Source: UBA8529 sp964390565
GTDB taxonomy: Bacteria; Bacteroidota; Bacteroidia; Bacteroidales; Tenuifilaceae
DNA: 64,000 bases
Reading direction: 5' to 3'
Assembly: GCA_964390565.1 (NCBI GenBank)
Contig: CAYMII010000012.1
Span: 23,465 to 87,464 of the forward strand
A program made the position numbers and the translations under genes. Positions 24,590 to 31,779 of the stretch are shown here, one piece after another; position 1 is the first letter of the stretch, and every line of letters begins with the position of its first letter. Below the pieces are notes generated by a model, which did no database searches, was not told the origin of the DNA, and saw nothing but the letters and a program-made list of their open reading frames with translations.

Positions 24590-25201
24590 TTAAGTTATAA
24601 GATATAGTAGTGGGAAAAGGAAAATCCAAATAAGGTCAACTAAGTGCCAGTAAAGACCTGCATTTTCGAGTAGTTGATAGTTGTCTGATTTTATCTTGTC
24701 GTTTTTAATTTTAAAAAATACGTACCCTATGAGAACCATTCCAACCACAATGTGAAATCCATGTAGGCCCGTCATAAAATAGTAAAGACCAAAAAACAGT
24801 ACTTGCCCATGTTTTAGCGATAAAACAAGATCCGAACCGGGGTAAAGCTGATGGTGAATCTTACCTCCCCATTCAAAATACTTATTAACCAAGAAAGCAA
24901 AAGCTAGTGCAAGGGTAATACCCAAAAGTATCAAAGCTAATCTCTTATCGCCTTTTTGTATAGCAGTTATTGACATAGCAATAGTCATACTACTAATCAG
25001 AAGAACAATAGTGTTTATTGCTCCGATGAATACGTTAAGCTGATGGCCAGCAATGTGAAAATCATCAAAGTGCTTGGCCCTTGCTACGGCATAAACAAGG
25101 AAAAGACCACCAAAAAGGAGTAGTTCGGTGAATATGAAAATCCACATACCCATTTTTGAGCCTATATCATCTCGATGTTCGTGAATTGGTGTGTGCTCCA
25201 T
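24590..25201 (-). CDS. coxC: Cytochrome c oxidase subunit III
   Basis: 203 aa, five transmembrane helices, the short bacterial form. GMWIFIFTELLLFGGLFLVYAVARAKH opens it, with the glutamate in FTELLLF that is universal in the family. TGLHGFHIVVGMVLIGYV and LYWHLVDLIWIFLFPLLYL close it. It supports proton uptake and stability of subunit I. It lies 6 bp after coxA and 12 bp before coxD. Confidence 0.95.
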   Translation of the reverse strand: MEHTPIHEHRDDIGSKMGMWIFIFTELLLFGGLFLVYAVARAKHFDDFHIAGHQLNVFIGAINTIVLLISSMTIAMSITAIQKGDKRLALILLGITLALAFAFLVNKYFEWGGKIHHQLYPGSDLVLSLKHGQVLFFGLYYFMTGLHGFHIVVGMVLIGYVFFKIKNDKIKSDNYQLLENAGLYWHLVDLIWIFLFPLLYLIT

Positions 25202-25207
25202 ACTATT

Positions 25208-26818
25208 TTACTTATAGTCGTAAGGGTGTTCGGTTACAACAACTTCGTTATCAAAGTTTTCGAGTGGAGGAGGAGAGGGGATAGTCCACTCTAAAGTTCG
25301 TCCATCCCAAGGATTGGCTGGTGCAAGCTCCCCTTTTTTTGCTGACCTAAAAAGATTATAAACCATTATTAGAATCCCAACAATCAGTACAAATGCTCCA
25401 ATCGATGATATGAAGTGACCGCCTGAGTACTCTGGAAGATAGTCGAAATAACGACGGGGCATCCCTTGTAATCCTAAAATGAACATTGGGAAGTAAAGCA
25501 ACGTAAAGCCTGAGAAAACGATTGCCCAGCCAATTTTACCGAGTTTTTCGTTGTACATCCTGCCAAACATCTTTGGAAACCAGTAGTGAATTGCCGCAAA
25601 GAATGCAAACCCCATGCCTCCAAATACGATGTAATGGAAGTGTGCAACAACATAGTAGGTGTCGTGAACGTGAACATCGGTTGCTAGTGCACCAAGTGTC
25701 AATCCTGTTAAACCACCAATCATAAATTGGAAGATGAAGGAGATTGAATAAAGGAAGGTTGTGTTTATTCTGATTGACCCTTTATACATGGTTGCTATCC
25801 AGTTAAAAACTTTGATAGCACTCGGAATAGCCACAATGAATGTTAGAAAAGAGAATGCCATTCGAGAGAAGTCGCTCATCCCTGAGGTAAACATATGATG
25901 ACCCCAAACCAAATACCCAACACCTGCAATGGCTAAACTTGAAAGTACTATGGCTTGATACCCAAAAACCTTACGTTGGCAAAAGGTTGGAATGATCTCA
26001 GTTATAACGCCCATTGCTGGAAGAATCATTATATAAACAGCTGGGTGAGAATAAATCCAGAATAGATGCTGATATAGTATTGGGTCACCTCCAAGCGAGG
26101 GGTCAAAGAATCCGATTCTGAATGCCCTCTCAGCTATCACCATTAAAAGGGTTATGCCAACGATTGGGGTTGCAAGAACTTGAATCCATGCGGTTGCATA
26201 TAACGACCAAGGGAAAAGAGGCATTTTTAGCCAGCTCATTCCTTTTGCACGCATTCTATGGATTGTTACAATAAAATTCAATCCAGTTAAGATTGATGAA
26301 AACCCAAGTATAAACGCGGCAAGAACGGCCGTTGTAACGTTTGTATTTGAATCGATACTATAGGGAGCGTAGAACGTCCAGCCAGTGTCTGGAGCACCTT
26401 TCCCCCCAAATTGAGATAAAACGGCAATAATCGCTCCTAAAACATATATATACCACGAGAAAAGATTAAGACGAGGAAATGCAACGTCTTTTGCTCCAAT
26501 CATTATTGGTAGAAAGAAGTTCCCAAATACAGCAGCCAATCCAGGGATCACCACCATAAATATCATAATGATACCATGTACTGTGAAGAATCCGTTGTAG
26601 GTTTGTGCATCAATGATTTGCTCCCCTGGCCGCATTAGCTCTAATTTCATTACTCCGCCAAGCGTAACGCCAACTAGGAAAAAAATCAAAATACACATCA
26701 GGTATAGTATCCCAATTCGCTTGTGGTCAGTTGATGTTAGCCATCCTAAGAGACCTTTGTATTTGCCTTGCTGGTCGAGATAGCTGCCAGGTTGTAATGC
26801 GTTTGTGTTCGTTGTCAT
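25208..26818 (-). CDS. coxA: Cytochrome c oxidase subunit I, A2-type heme-copper oxidase
   Basis: 536 aa, twelve helices. The heme a ligand His81 is in NGFFTVHGIIMIF. CuB ligands are His258 and the HH pair at 307-308 (VWGHHMF). The heme ligands lie in HDTYYVVAHFHYIVFGG. The cross-linked Tyr262 is present. The helix-VI motif reads Y256-S257-H-P-A-V-Y; A1 enzymes have a Glu two residues before the Tyr (GHPEVY). The YS form marks the A2 subfamily, known from Rhodothermus caa3 oxidase. It pumps protons while reducing oxygen to water. The operon order is SCO1, coxA, coxC, coxD, coxB, cyoE. Confidence 0.97.
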   Translation of the reverse strand: MTTNTNALQPGSYLDQQGKYKGLLGWLTSTDHKRIGILYLMCILIFFLVGVTLGGVMKLELMRPGEQIIDAQTYNGFFTVHGIIMIFMVVIPGLAAVFGNFFLPIMIGAKDVAFPRLNLFSWYIYVLGAIIAVLSQFGGKGAPDTGWTFYAPYSIDSNTNVTTAVLAAFILGFSSILTGLNFIVTIHRMRAKGMSWLKMPLFPWSLYATAWIQVLATPIVGITLLMVIAERAFRIGFFDPSLGGDPILYQHLFWIYSHPAVYIMILPAMGVITEIIPTFCQRKVFGYQAIVLSSLAIAGVGYLVWGHHMFTSGMSDFSRMAFSFLTFIVAIPSAIKVFNWIATMYKGSIRINTTFLYSISFIFQFMIGGLTGLTLGALATDVHVHDTYYVVAHFHYIVFGGMGFAFFAAIHYWFPKMFGRMYNEKLGKIGWAIVFSGFTLLYFPMFILGLQGMPRRYFDYLPEYSGGHFISSIGAFVLIVGILIMVYNLFRSAKKGELAPANPWDGRTLEWTIPSPPPLENFDNEVVVTEHPYDYK

Positions 26819-26829
26819 ATAATAATTGC

Positions 26830-27582
26830 TTACCCTTGTTTTTTACGTCTAAGAATTAATATTACAAACAGAGACCCAACTATAAGCAGTGTAAAAATTC
26901 CTGCTAATTTGGTAATCTCTAATGAATACCTTTTGCCATCAGGTTCGTATGCATAGCAGAATTCAAGTACTTTATTAATGGTTGGCTGGCTTATCCCCTT
27001 CTGTGCTTCAATTACCGACATTTTAAGGTCGAAAGGCAGATAAGAGAGCCCGTACAGATATCTTGTGATTTTACCCTTAGGGCTTAGTATAATTAAAGCC
27101 GAAGGGTGAATAAAATCGAGCCCTGCAATTTTTATTTGGTAACCAGTACTTCTTAAAATATTATTTATTGAGGCGCTATCGCCGGTAAGGTAGTACCAGC
27201 TAACGGCTTTTTCCTTGTCGATATTTGTTGTGTAGTTAGCCTTTTTTTGCAAAGCCCTTTCTGTATTGTCCCTATAGTTGAAACTTATTGTAATTATATC
27301 ATAATCCTTGCCGAGCACTAAATCTGATTGGGATATTAAATCTGATATCCCTGCTTGGTAGTCACTGCAAATCCCAGGGCAGTCGAAGTATACAAAAGAT
27401 AATATTGTTGGCTTATTAATTAGTGAGCCTAAAGTAACACTTTGGTTTTGCTCATTAATAAAAGTAAGGTTTAATGGAATGGTATCGCCCAGTTGTTCAT
27501 CAATTCCTACCTGTTTGGAGAACTGGCTAAAAGAAAATAGAGAGCAACTTAGGAGTAGGAGAATGGCTAATAGTTTTTTCAT
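26830..27582 (-). CDS. SCO1/SenC copper chaperone for cytochrome oxidase
   Basis: 250 aa. I chose the ATG at 27582, which opens a signal peptide (MKKLLAILLLLSCSLFSFSQ). The in-frame start at 27654 would lie inside the DoxX-like gene. The copper motif is Cys68-Pro-Gly-Ile-Cys72 in SFVYFDCPGICS, and the third ligand is the His in GLDFIHPSALIIL (about residue 154). A C-terminal transmembrane helix (about 222-244) anchors it, followed by RRKKQG. It delivers copper to the CuA site of subunit II, which is encoded four genes further on. The 16-bp gap to the gene before supports one operon. Confidence 0.92.
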   Translation of the reverse strand: MKKLLAILLLLSCSLFSFSQFSKQVGIDEQLGDTIPLNLTFINEQNQSVTLGSLINKPTILSFVYFDCPGICSDYQAGISDLISQSDLVLGKDYDIITISFNYRDNTERALQKKANYTTNIDKEKAVSWYYLTGDSASINNILRSTGYQIKIAGLDFIHPSALIILSPKGKITRYLYGLSYLPFDLKMSVIEAQKGISQPTINKVLEFCYAYEPDGKRYSLEITKLAGIFTLLIVGSLFVILILRRKKQG

Positions 27583-27598
27583 GGCTGTATGGTTGATA

Positions 27599-27991
27599 TT
27601 AAATTTCTTGTGTCTTCTCTTCCTTATAAATGCTGGCAATAAATAGCGCTCCACCCATTAAGGCTGTATCTTTTAAAAGTTCCATAAATGCAATTTGTGC
27701 TTTGCTTGGCTCAAACAGCTGGGGAATATGAATGGTTAAAATAAAAATCAACAGTAATAGCGCTAAAAGTAAGCATGATAGTTTGATATACTTTTTAAGT
27801 ATAATACTGATGGATGCTGCAATAAGACATGCTCCTGTGAAAAGGATCATGAATCCACCGCCAGGAATAAACGTGGTAAGCATTCCGTTAAAGAAATCAC
27901 TCACGATGAAGTGATTGATTCCAATTACCCCAAATGGTAGCGCAAATAGAATGCGACCTGATGTGGACAGAAGATTGTTATTGCTTTGCAT
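27599..27991 (-). CDS. DoxX-like four-helix membrane protein
   Basis: 130 aa with four hydrophobic segments. The start GRILFALPFGVIGINHFIVSDFFNGMLTTFIPGG matches the DoxX/DoxD-like group, in which an early R and the G-x-x-H-F helix recur. The function in the respiratory operon is unclear. Relatives are linked to quinone or thiosulfate chemistry or to redox-stress membranes. It overlaps the preceding cytochrome gene by 14 bp, so the two are surely co-translated. Confidence 0.72.
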   Translation of the reverse strand: MQSNNNLLSTSGRILFALPFGVIGINHFIVSDFFNGMLTTFIPGGGFMILFTGACLIAASISIILKKYIKLSCLLLALLLLIFILTIHIPQLFEPSKAQIAFMELLKDTALMGGALFIASIYKEEKTQEI

Positions 27992-28895
27992 AATCAGGAT
28001 TATTTGTTTTGGTTATTTTTTTGATTTTTCGCAGTTGAAGTAAAATATAAACTACCGTTGCTCCAACTCCCGCTAAGCCCGATAAGTAAAGTAGAATTAA
28101 CCATATTGGGGCCATTTTGTTTACATTCCACCATGTTCTTTCATCGAGTAAACGTTTTGGGTTGGTGATTATGCCAAGTTTTTCATCAATTGTACTGCTT
28201 AACTCCTTGCTATTCCCTTCGGTTTTTGCAATTAATGAGAGTTTCCCAACTGTATCACCGGGGATATCTTTTGGTATATTGAAATATGCAATGCCTAAAT
28301 TGTTCGTTTCGGAGTTTCCAAGGGGTAGATTACCAAATGTACGCTTAACAAATAGTTTAATTGACACGTTTGCCAAAGGTTTTTTAACACCCGAAACGCT
28401 ATCGGTTACTGTGGCGAAAAGTTGTTTCTTTTCAGCATCATATGCAAGAACCATTTTTGCCGTTTCTGTTTTAACGGCTTCGCCGGTGGCTTTAATTGGA
28501 GGTTGCTTGTAATCCTTATTAAAACTTCTGATATAGGCTATTACATCCCATCTCTGCTCTTCTGATAGAGTATTAACAAAGGTTGGCATCAAGCCTCTAC
28601 CGTTCGAGAGGATATAGAACATCTCCCCGTCACTAAATTTTTGGTATTCTGCCGATGCTGGATCTATCGTAAAAGAAACCAATTTAGCATAGTTCCCTTT
28701 TCCCGGATCCCCATGGCACGATTTGCAGTTAGCCTGATAAACCTGATCCCCACTCTTAATTGACTCAGGAGTGAAAATAAATGGTGCAGTTTTTTCTTTT
28801 GCCTCAGCAGGAACAGTCGTCGTTTGAGCCAAAAGTCCTGAGGTTGCTACAACCATCAAAAGCGAACCTATGAATGTTTTTTTATACAATTGCAT
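27978..28895 (-). CDS. Membrane-anchored monoheme cytochrome c of the respiratory operon
   Basis: 305 aa. A signal peptide (cut near LLAQ) is followed by a class I cytochrome c domain: heme site CKSCH (57-61) and axial Met103 in GRGLMPTF, with DVIAYIRSF closing the fold. Residues about 150-250 form a beta-sandwich-like domain of unknown role (PLANVSIKLFVKRTFGNLPLG). One C-terminal transmembrane helix (about 268-290) anchors it. It probably carries electrons from the NrfD/FeS module to the heme of oxidase subunit II, the job of ActE in alternative complex III. The beta domain is unusual for that role. Confidence 0.85.
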   Translation of the reverse strand: MQLYKKTFIGSLLMVVATSGLLAQTTTVPAEAKEKTAPFIFTPESIKSGDQVYQANCKSCHGDPGKGNYAKLVSFTIDPASAEYQKFSDGEMFYILSNGRGLMPTFVNTLSEEQRWDVIAYIRSFNKDYKQPPIKATGEAVKTETAKMVLAYDAEKKQLFATVTDSVSGVKKPLANVSIKLFVKRTFGNLPLGNSETNNLGIAYFNIPKDIPGDTVGKLSLIAKTEGNSKELSSTIDEKLGIITNPKRLLDERTWWNVNKMAPIWLILLYLSGLAGVGATVVYILLQLRKIKKITKTNNPDYAKQ

Positions 28896-28916
28896 ATGCT
28901 TAATGCTAATTTAGTA

Positions 28917-30275
28917 TCAGTTATGTCCGTTTTCTTCTTCTGTTTCATCCTTGATGATTCCATTGTGTACTGCAGTTTCCCAAACTGGAATAACTGGGAA
29001 TAGCTTTGCAAGAACAGTAACTATCATCAACACCATTATTATAGGTGCAATTGATATTAGGATTTCAACAAGAGTAGGCGTGTAAACCATAAAGTTGTCA
29101 GGAACATGTTGCATTGGAAGGAATGGATGCTCCTGTGAAGGCACAACAATGATATATCTTTTTAACCACGAACCAACTAAAACGGCAACCCCAATTAATA
29201 GCATAGGTAATGGTTTGCGGAATCGTTTAAATAAAAGTAGGATAATTGGGATAATTAGTCCTAGCCCTTGAACTCCCCAAAATAGCAATGCATGCTCACC
29301 TGCAAATAGCTGATGAATGTGCAATGCATCGAACTTTTTCATTTTGTAACCCGGAACAAGAAACTCGTTGAGGTTGAAATAAAGGTAAACCAGCGAGACT
29401 AGGATGAGTAATTTAGCTACTTTATCGAAATGGAAATCGGTGATGTGATTTTCAAGTTTGTAGTTTTTACGGAAGAAGTACATTGCAACTATCAAGCACG
29501 ATAAGCCCGATACAAAGGCACCGCTAACAAAGTAGGGACCAAATATTGTTGAATCCCAACCTGGGCGAAGAGTAACAGCAAAAAGCCATGAAGTTACAGT
29601 ATGAATTGATAGTGCAACAGGGATAATAAGAATCAACATTATGATAGTAATTCTCTTAAGAATCTTAACCTCTGCGACAGTTCCTTTCCATCCAAGTGAA
29701 AGAATATCGTATGCTTTTTGAAGTAGCTTTGGTCGGCCTGCAAGATGATCTTTACCATAAGCTAAATCTGGAATCATAGTTATGTAAAGTAACAAAAGGC
29801 TGATTGCAAAGTAAGTTGTAACAACGGTTACATCCCAAAGAATTGGTGATTGAACTCTACCATGTAAAAAAACATAGGCTAATCGTTCGGGACGACCCAT
29901 GTCCGAAACAATTACTAACCCTGCAACAGCAGCGAATGCAACAGCAATTATTTCGGCAATTCGGGTTAACGGGGTTACCCATTTTTGTCCGGTAAGGCCA
30001 ACAACACCGCTAATAAGCATCCCAACCAAACTTGTTGCTACAAAGAATACGAAGTTTGATATGTAGATACCCCAAGAAACATAATCGCGAATGCCTGCAA
30101 CACCTAAGCCATCGCGTAATTGGATATAGTAAGCGTAAAGGCAAATAAGTAAGGCAATTGATAGGAATGCCATCCAAGCATGAAAGCCTTTGTTAAGGTT
30201 TACTGTTCTGAATAAATCAGCTATATGGTTCCCCAAGGTATTATCATTTTGGGTATTTGTTTTTGTTTCAGCCAT
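28917..30275 (-). CDS. NrfD/PsrC-family quinol-site membrane subunit
   Basis: 452 aa, ten transmembrane helices. YVSWGIYISNFVFFVATSLVGMLISGVVGLTGQKWV and LVIVSDMGRPERLAYVFLHGR are typical of the NrfD/HybB/ActC group; the Asp in SDMGRPE is the conserved residue near the quinol site. The late segment LHIHQLFAGEHALLFWGVQG resembles ActC of alternative complex III. It would oxidise menaquinol and pass electrons to the adjacent iron-sulfur protein. The gene is 3 bp from the FeS gene stop (30279) and 21 bp from the cytochrome start. There is only one such subunit; the classic complex has two (ActC and ActF). Confidence 0.9.
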   Translation of the reverse strand: MAETKTNTQNDNTLGNHIADLFRTVNLNKGFHAWMAFLSIALLICLYAYYIQLRDGLGVAGIRDYVSWGIYISNFVFFVATSLVGMLISGVVGLTGQKWVTPLTRIAEIIAVAFAAVAGLVIVSDMGRPERLAYVFLHGRVQSPILWDVTVVTTYFAISLLLLYITMIPDLAYGKDHLAGRPKLLQKAYDILSLGWKGTVAEVKILKRITIIMLILIIPVALSIHTVTSWLFAVTLRPGWDSTIFGPYFVSGAFVSGLSCLIVAMYFFRKNYKLENHITDFHFDKVAKLLILVSLVYLYFNLNEFLVPGYKMKKFDALHIHQLFAGEHALLFWGVQGLGLIIPIILLLFKRFRKPLPMLLIGVAVLVGSWLKRYIIVVPSQEHPFLPMQHVPDNFMVYTPTLVEILISIAPIIMVLMIVTVLAKLFPVIPVWETAVHNGIIKDETEEENGHN

Positions 30276-30278
30276 ACT

Positions 30279-31214
30279 TTACGATTTATGTTCGTTCTGA
30301 TTAGCGTTATCATCCTCAAATGGGAAAAGCCTGTTCTTTGGAGGAAGGTAGAATACTCTTGGTTTTGTACCCAATTCCTCCATTAGCTGGTAAGCTCCAT
30401 TATCTCTTAAAAGTTGACTTAACCTTACGGTTTCTTTGGTTGTACCATTGGTAACGGCATCCTCATTCTCATCACCAAAGTAGTAAACTCCATTTGGGCA
30501 TGCCGAAACGCAATATGGGAGTTGGTTTAATCGGAGTTTATCGGCACTAAAACAGCATTTGGTAATTGTCCCTTTTTTCTGGGGTACATTCAGCTCAATA
30601 TCATAAACCAATTCTTTATCCTTCTCGGCATCTTTAGGTTCGAACCAGTTGAATGAACGAGCTGAGTATGGACAGGCTGCAATACAGAAACGGCAACCTA
30701 TGCAGCGCTCATTATCAATTAGCACTATACCATCATTTCTTTTGAATGTTGCATCAACAGGGCAAACTGACACGCAAGGCGGGTTGTCGCAATGTTGACA
30801 AGGTTTTGGTAAATGGTAATCTGGAGTTTTATCAGTATCCTTCATCTGAAGGGTGTTGATATGATACTGATCGGGTCTTAAGTGATGTGCAGATTGACAC
30901 GCATCAATGCATTTGCGAGCATTTCGGCATTTAGCCAAATCTACTACCATAACCCAACTTTTACCAGGTATTCCCAAACGGCCACGCTCTTGGTATTGGG
31001 TCAATCTATCAACATCAACATGCTTAATGGCAAGCGAATCAACCTCCACTAGTTTACCATCTGCCGTTAGAAGTTTGACATGTTGCCCTTTCTTTTTATC
31101 CTCAAAGTGCTTGGCTGCGTACAGCGAACCGCCTAAAGCAACACCACCAAGGCCAATTAAACCAATGTTTTTTACAAATTCTCTGCGCGATTTCTTTTTG
31201 GATTCGTCTTCCAT
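30279..31214 (-). CDS. Tat-exported ferredoxin-like multi-cluster iron-sulfur protein
   Basis: 311 aa. The Tat signal SRREFVKNIGLIGLGGVALGG is at 9-29, so it is exported folded. Four Cys groups follow: C96-x5-C102-x3-C106; C139, C142, C147, C151; C171, C174, C177, C181; and C220-C221 with C235 and C239. Groups 2 and 3 are complete. Group 1 has Ala99 and group 4 has Ser223 where the second Cys is expected, so one or two clusters are probably [3Fe-4S] or altered. Alternative complex III subunit ActB also holds a [3Fe-4S] cluster. It is first in the operon and likely binds the NrfD protein. Confidence 0.9.
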   Translation of the reverse strand: MEDESKKKSRREFVKNIGLIGLGGVALGGSLYAAKHFEDKKKGQHVKLLTADGKLVEVDSLAIKHVDVDRLTQYQERGRLGIPGKSWVMVVDLAKCRNARKCIDACQSAHHLRPDQYHINTLQMKDTDKTPDYHLPKPCQHCDNPPCVSVCPVDATFKRNDGIVLIDNERCIGCRFCIAACPYSARSFNWFEPKDAEKDKELVYDIELNVPQKKGTITKCCFSADKLRLNQLPYCVSACPNGVYYFGDENEDAVTNGTTKETVRLSQLLRDNGAYQLMEELGTKPRVFYLPPKNRLFPFEDDNANQNEHKS

Positions 31215-31254
31215 AGGTAAGCGAAAATTAAGGAATAATGATTTGGTCTTTCCC

Positions 31255-31285
31255 CAAATGTATTGAAAATTGTAACATCAATCAA
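31255..31285 (-). promoter_or_regulatory. Promoter of the respiratory operon
   Basis: On the minus strand TTGA (31285-31282) is followed by an exact 19-bp spacer and TACATTTG (31262-31255), a full match to the -7 consensus TAnnTTTG. The -33 TTTG is shifted or weakened. It lies 41 bp ahead of the Tat FeS gene start. Confidence 0.65.
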
Positions 31286-31300
31286 CATAAAGAAAAGAAA

Positions 31301-31335
31301 AACCGCAAGGATTGATAATGATCATCTTGCGGTTT
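31301..31335 (-). terminator. Terminator of the DUF4870 gene
   Basis: Stem AACCGCAAG / CTTGCGGTT with a 16-base loop. On the minus strand it runs into TTTTCTTTTCTTT. It insulates the DUF4870 gene from the respiratory operon promoter downstream. Confidence 0.85.
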
Positions 31336-31369
31336 GACGAGAAAAGTCTTAAAGACTAAATCGTGATAT

Positions 31370-31726
31370 TTATTTTAATATCTCTAGAGTTAATGGGTAT
31401 TTAAATCTTTCACCATTATTCGATTTTACGGCAGCAACTATGGTTATTACAAGGTCAAGAACCCCTAGTGCTATCAATGCGAATAAACCAATTACAATAA
31501 TTACAAGTATTCCAGAAAGAATCATCCAAATAGTCATTGATATTTGAAAGTTCAAAGCCTCTTTCCCCTGGCGATCAACCTCTGGAAATTGGTCTTTCTT
31601 GATTAACCAAAAAACCAAAGGGCCAATTATGTGGCCAAATGGAATAATCAATCCTGATAACGCACTAAGATGACAAAGCATCGAAAACGTTTGCTCTTCG
31701 GAGTTGATGTAGTTTATTTCTTTCAT
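31370..31726 (-). CDS. DUF4870 membrane protein
   Basis: 118 aa, three hydrophobic segments. MLCHLSALSGLIIPFGHIIGPLVFWLIKKDQFPEVDRQGKEALNFQIS is the DUF4870 signature, with the conserved D-x-x-G-K-E-A-L-N-F. The molecular function is unknown; the family is widespread in bacteria. I chose the ATG at 31726 (MKEINYIN) because the longer in-frame start lies in a repetitive heptamer zone. Downstream of it is a clean terminator. Confidence 0.85.
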   Translation of the reverse strand: MKEINYINSEEQTFSMLCHLSALSGLIIPFGHIIGPLVFWLIKKDQFPEVDRQGKEALNFQISMTIWMILSGILVIIVIGLFALIALGVLDLVITIVAAVKSNNGERFKYPLTLEILK

Positions 31727-31747
31727 AATTGTAATTATTTGGTTTTT

Positions 31748-31775
31748 AAACTTGCCACTTGCCACTTGTCACTTT
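31748..31775. repeat. Short heptamer repeat (CTTGCCA-type)
   Basis: The plus strand reads ACTTGCC, ACTTGCC, ACTTGTC, ACTT in tandem, about three and a half 7-bp units, just after the end of ettA (its stop is at 31780). Similar runs (AAGTGGCAAGTGGCAAG) occur in noncoding DNA of other Bacteroidota; this is recalled, not searched. No function can be assigned. Confidence 0.6.
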
Positions 31776-31779
31776 ATTA

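Noticed and set aside
28117..28512. 131-codon plus-strand frame opposite the monoheme cytochrome
   Set aside because: The cytochrome has heme site, signal peptide and operon context; the opposite frame has nothing.
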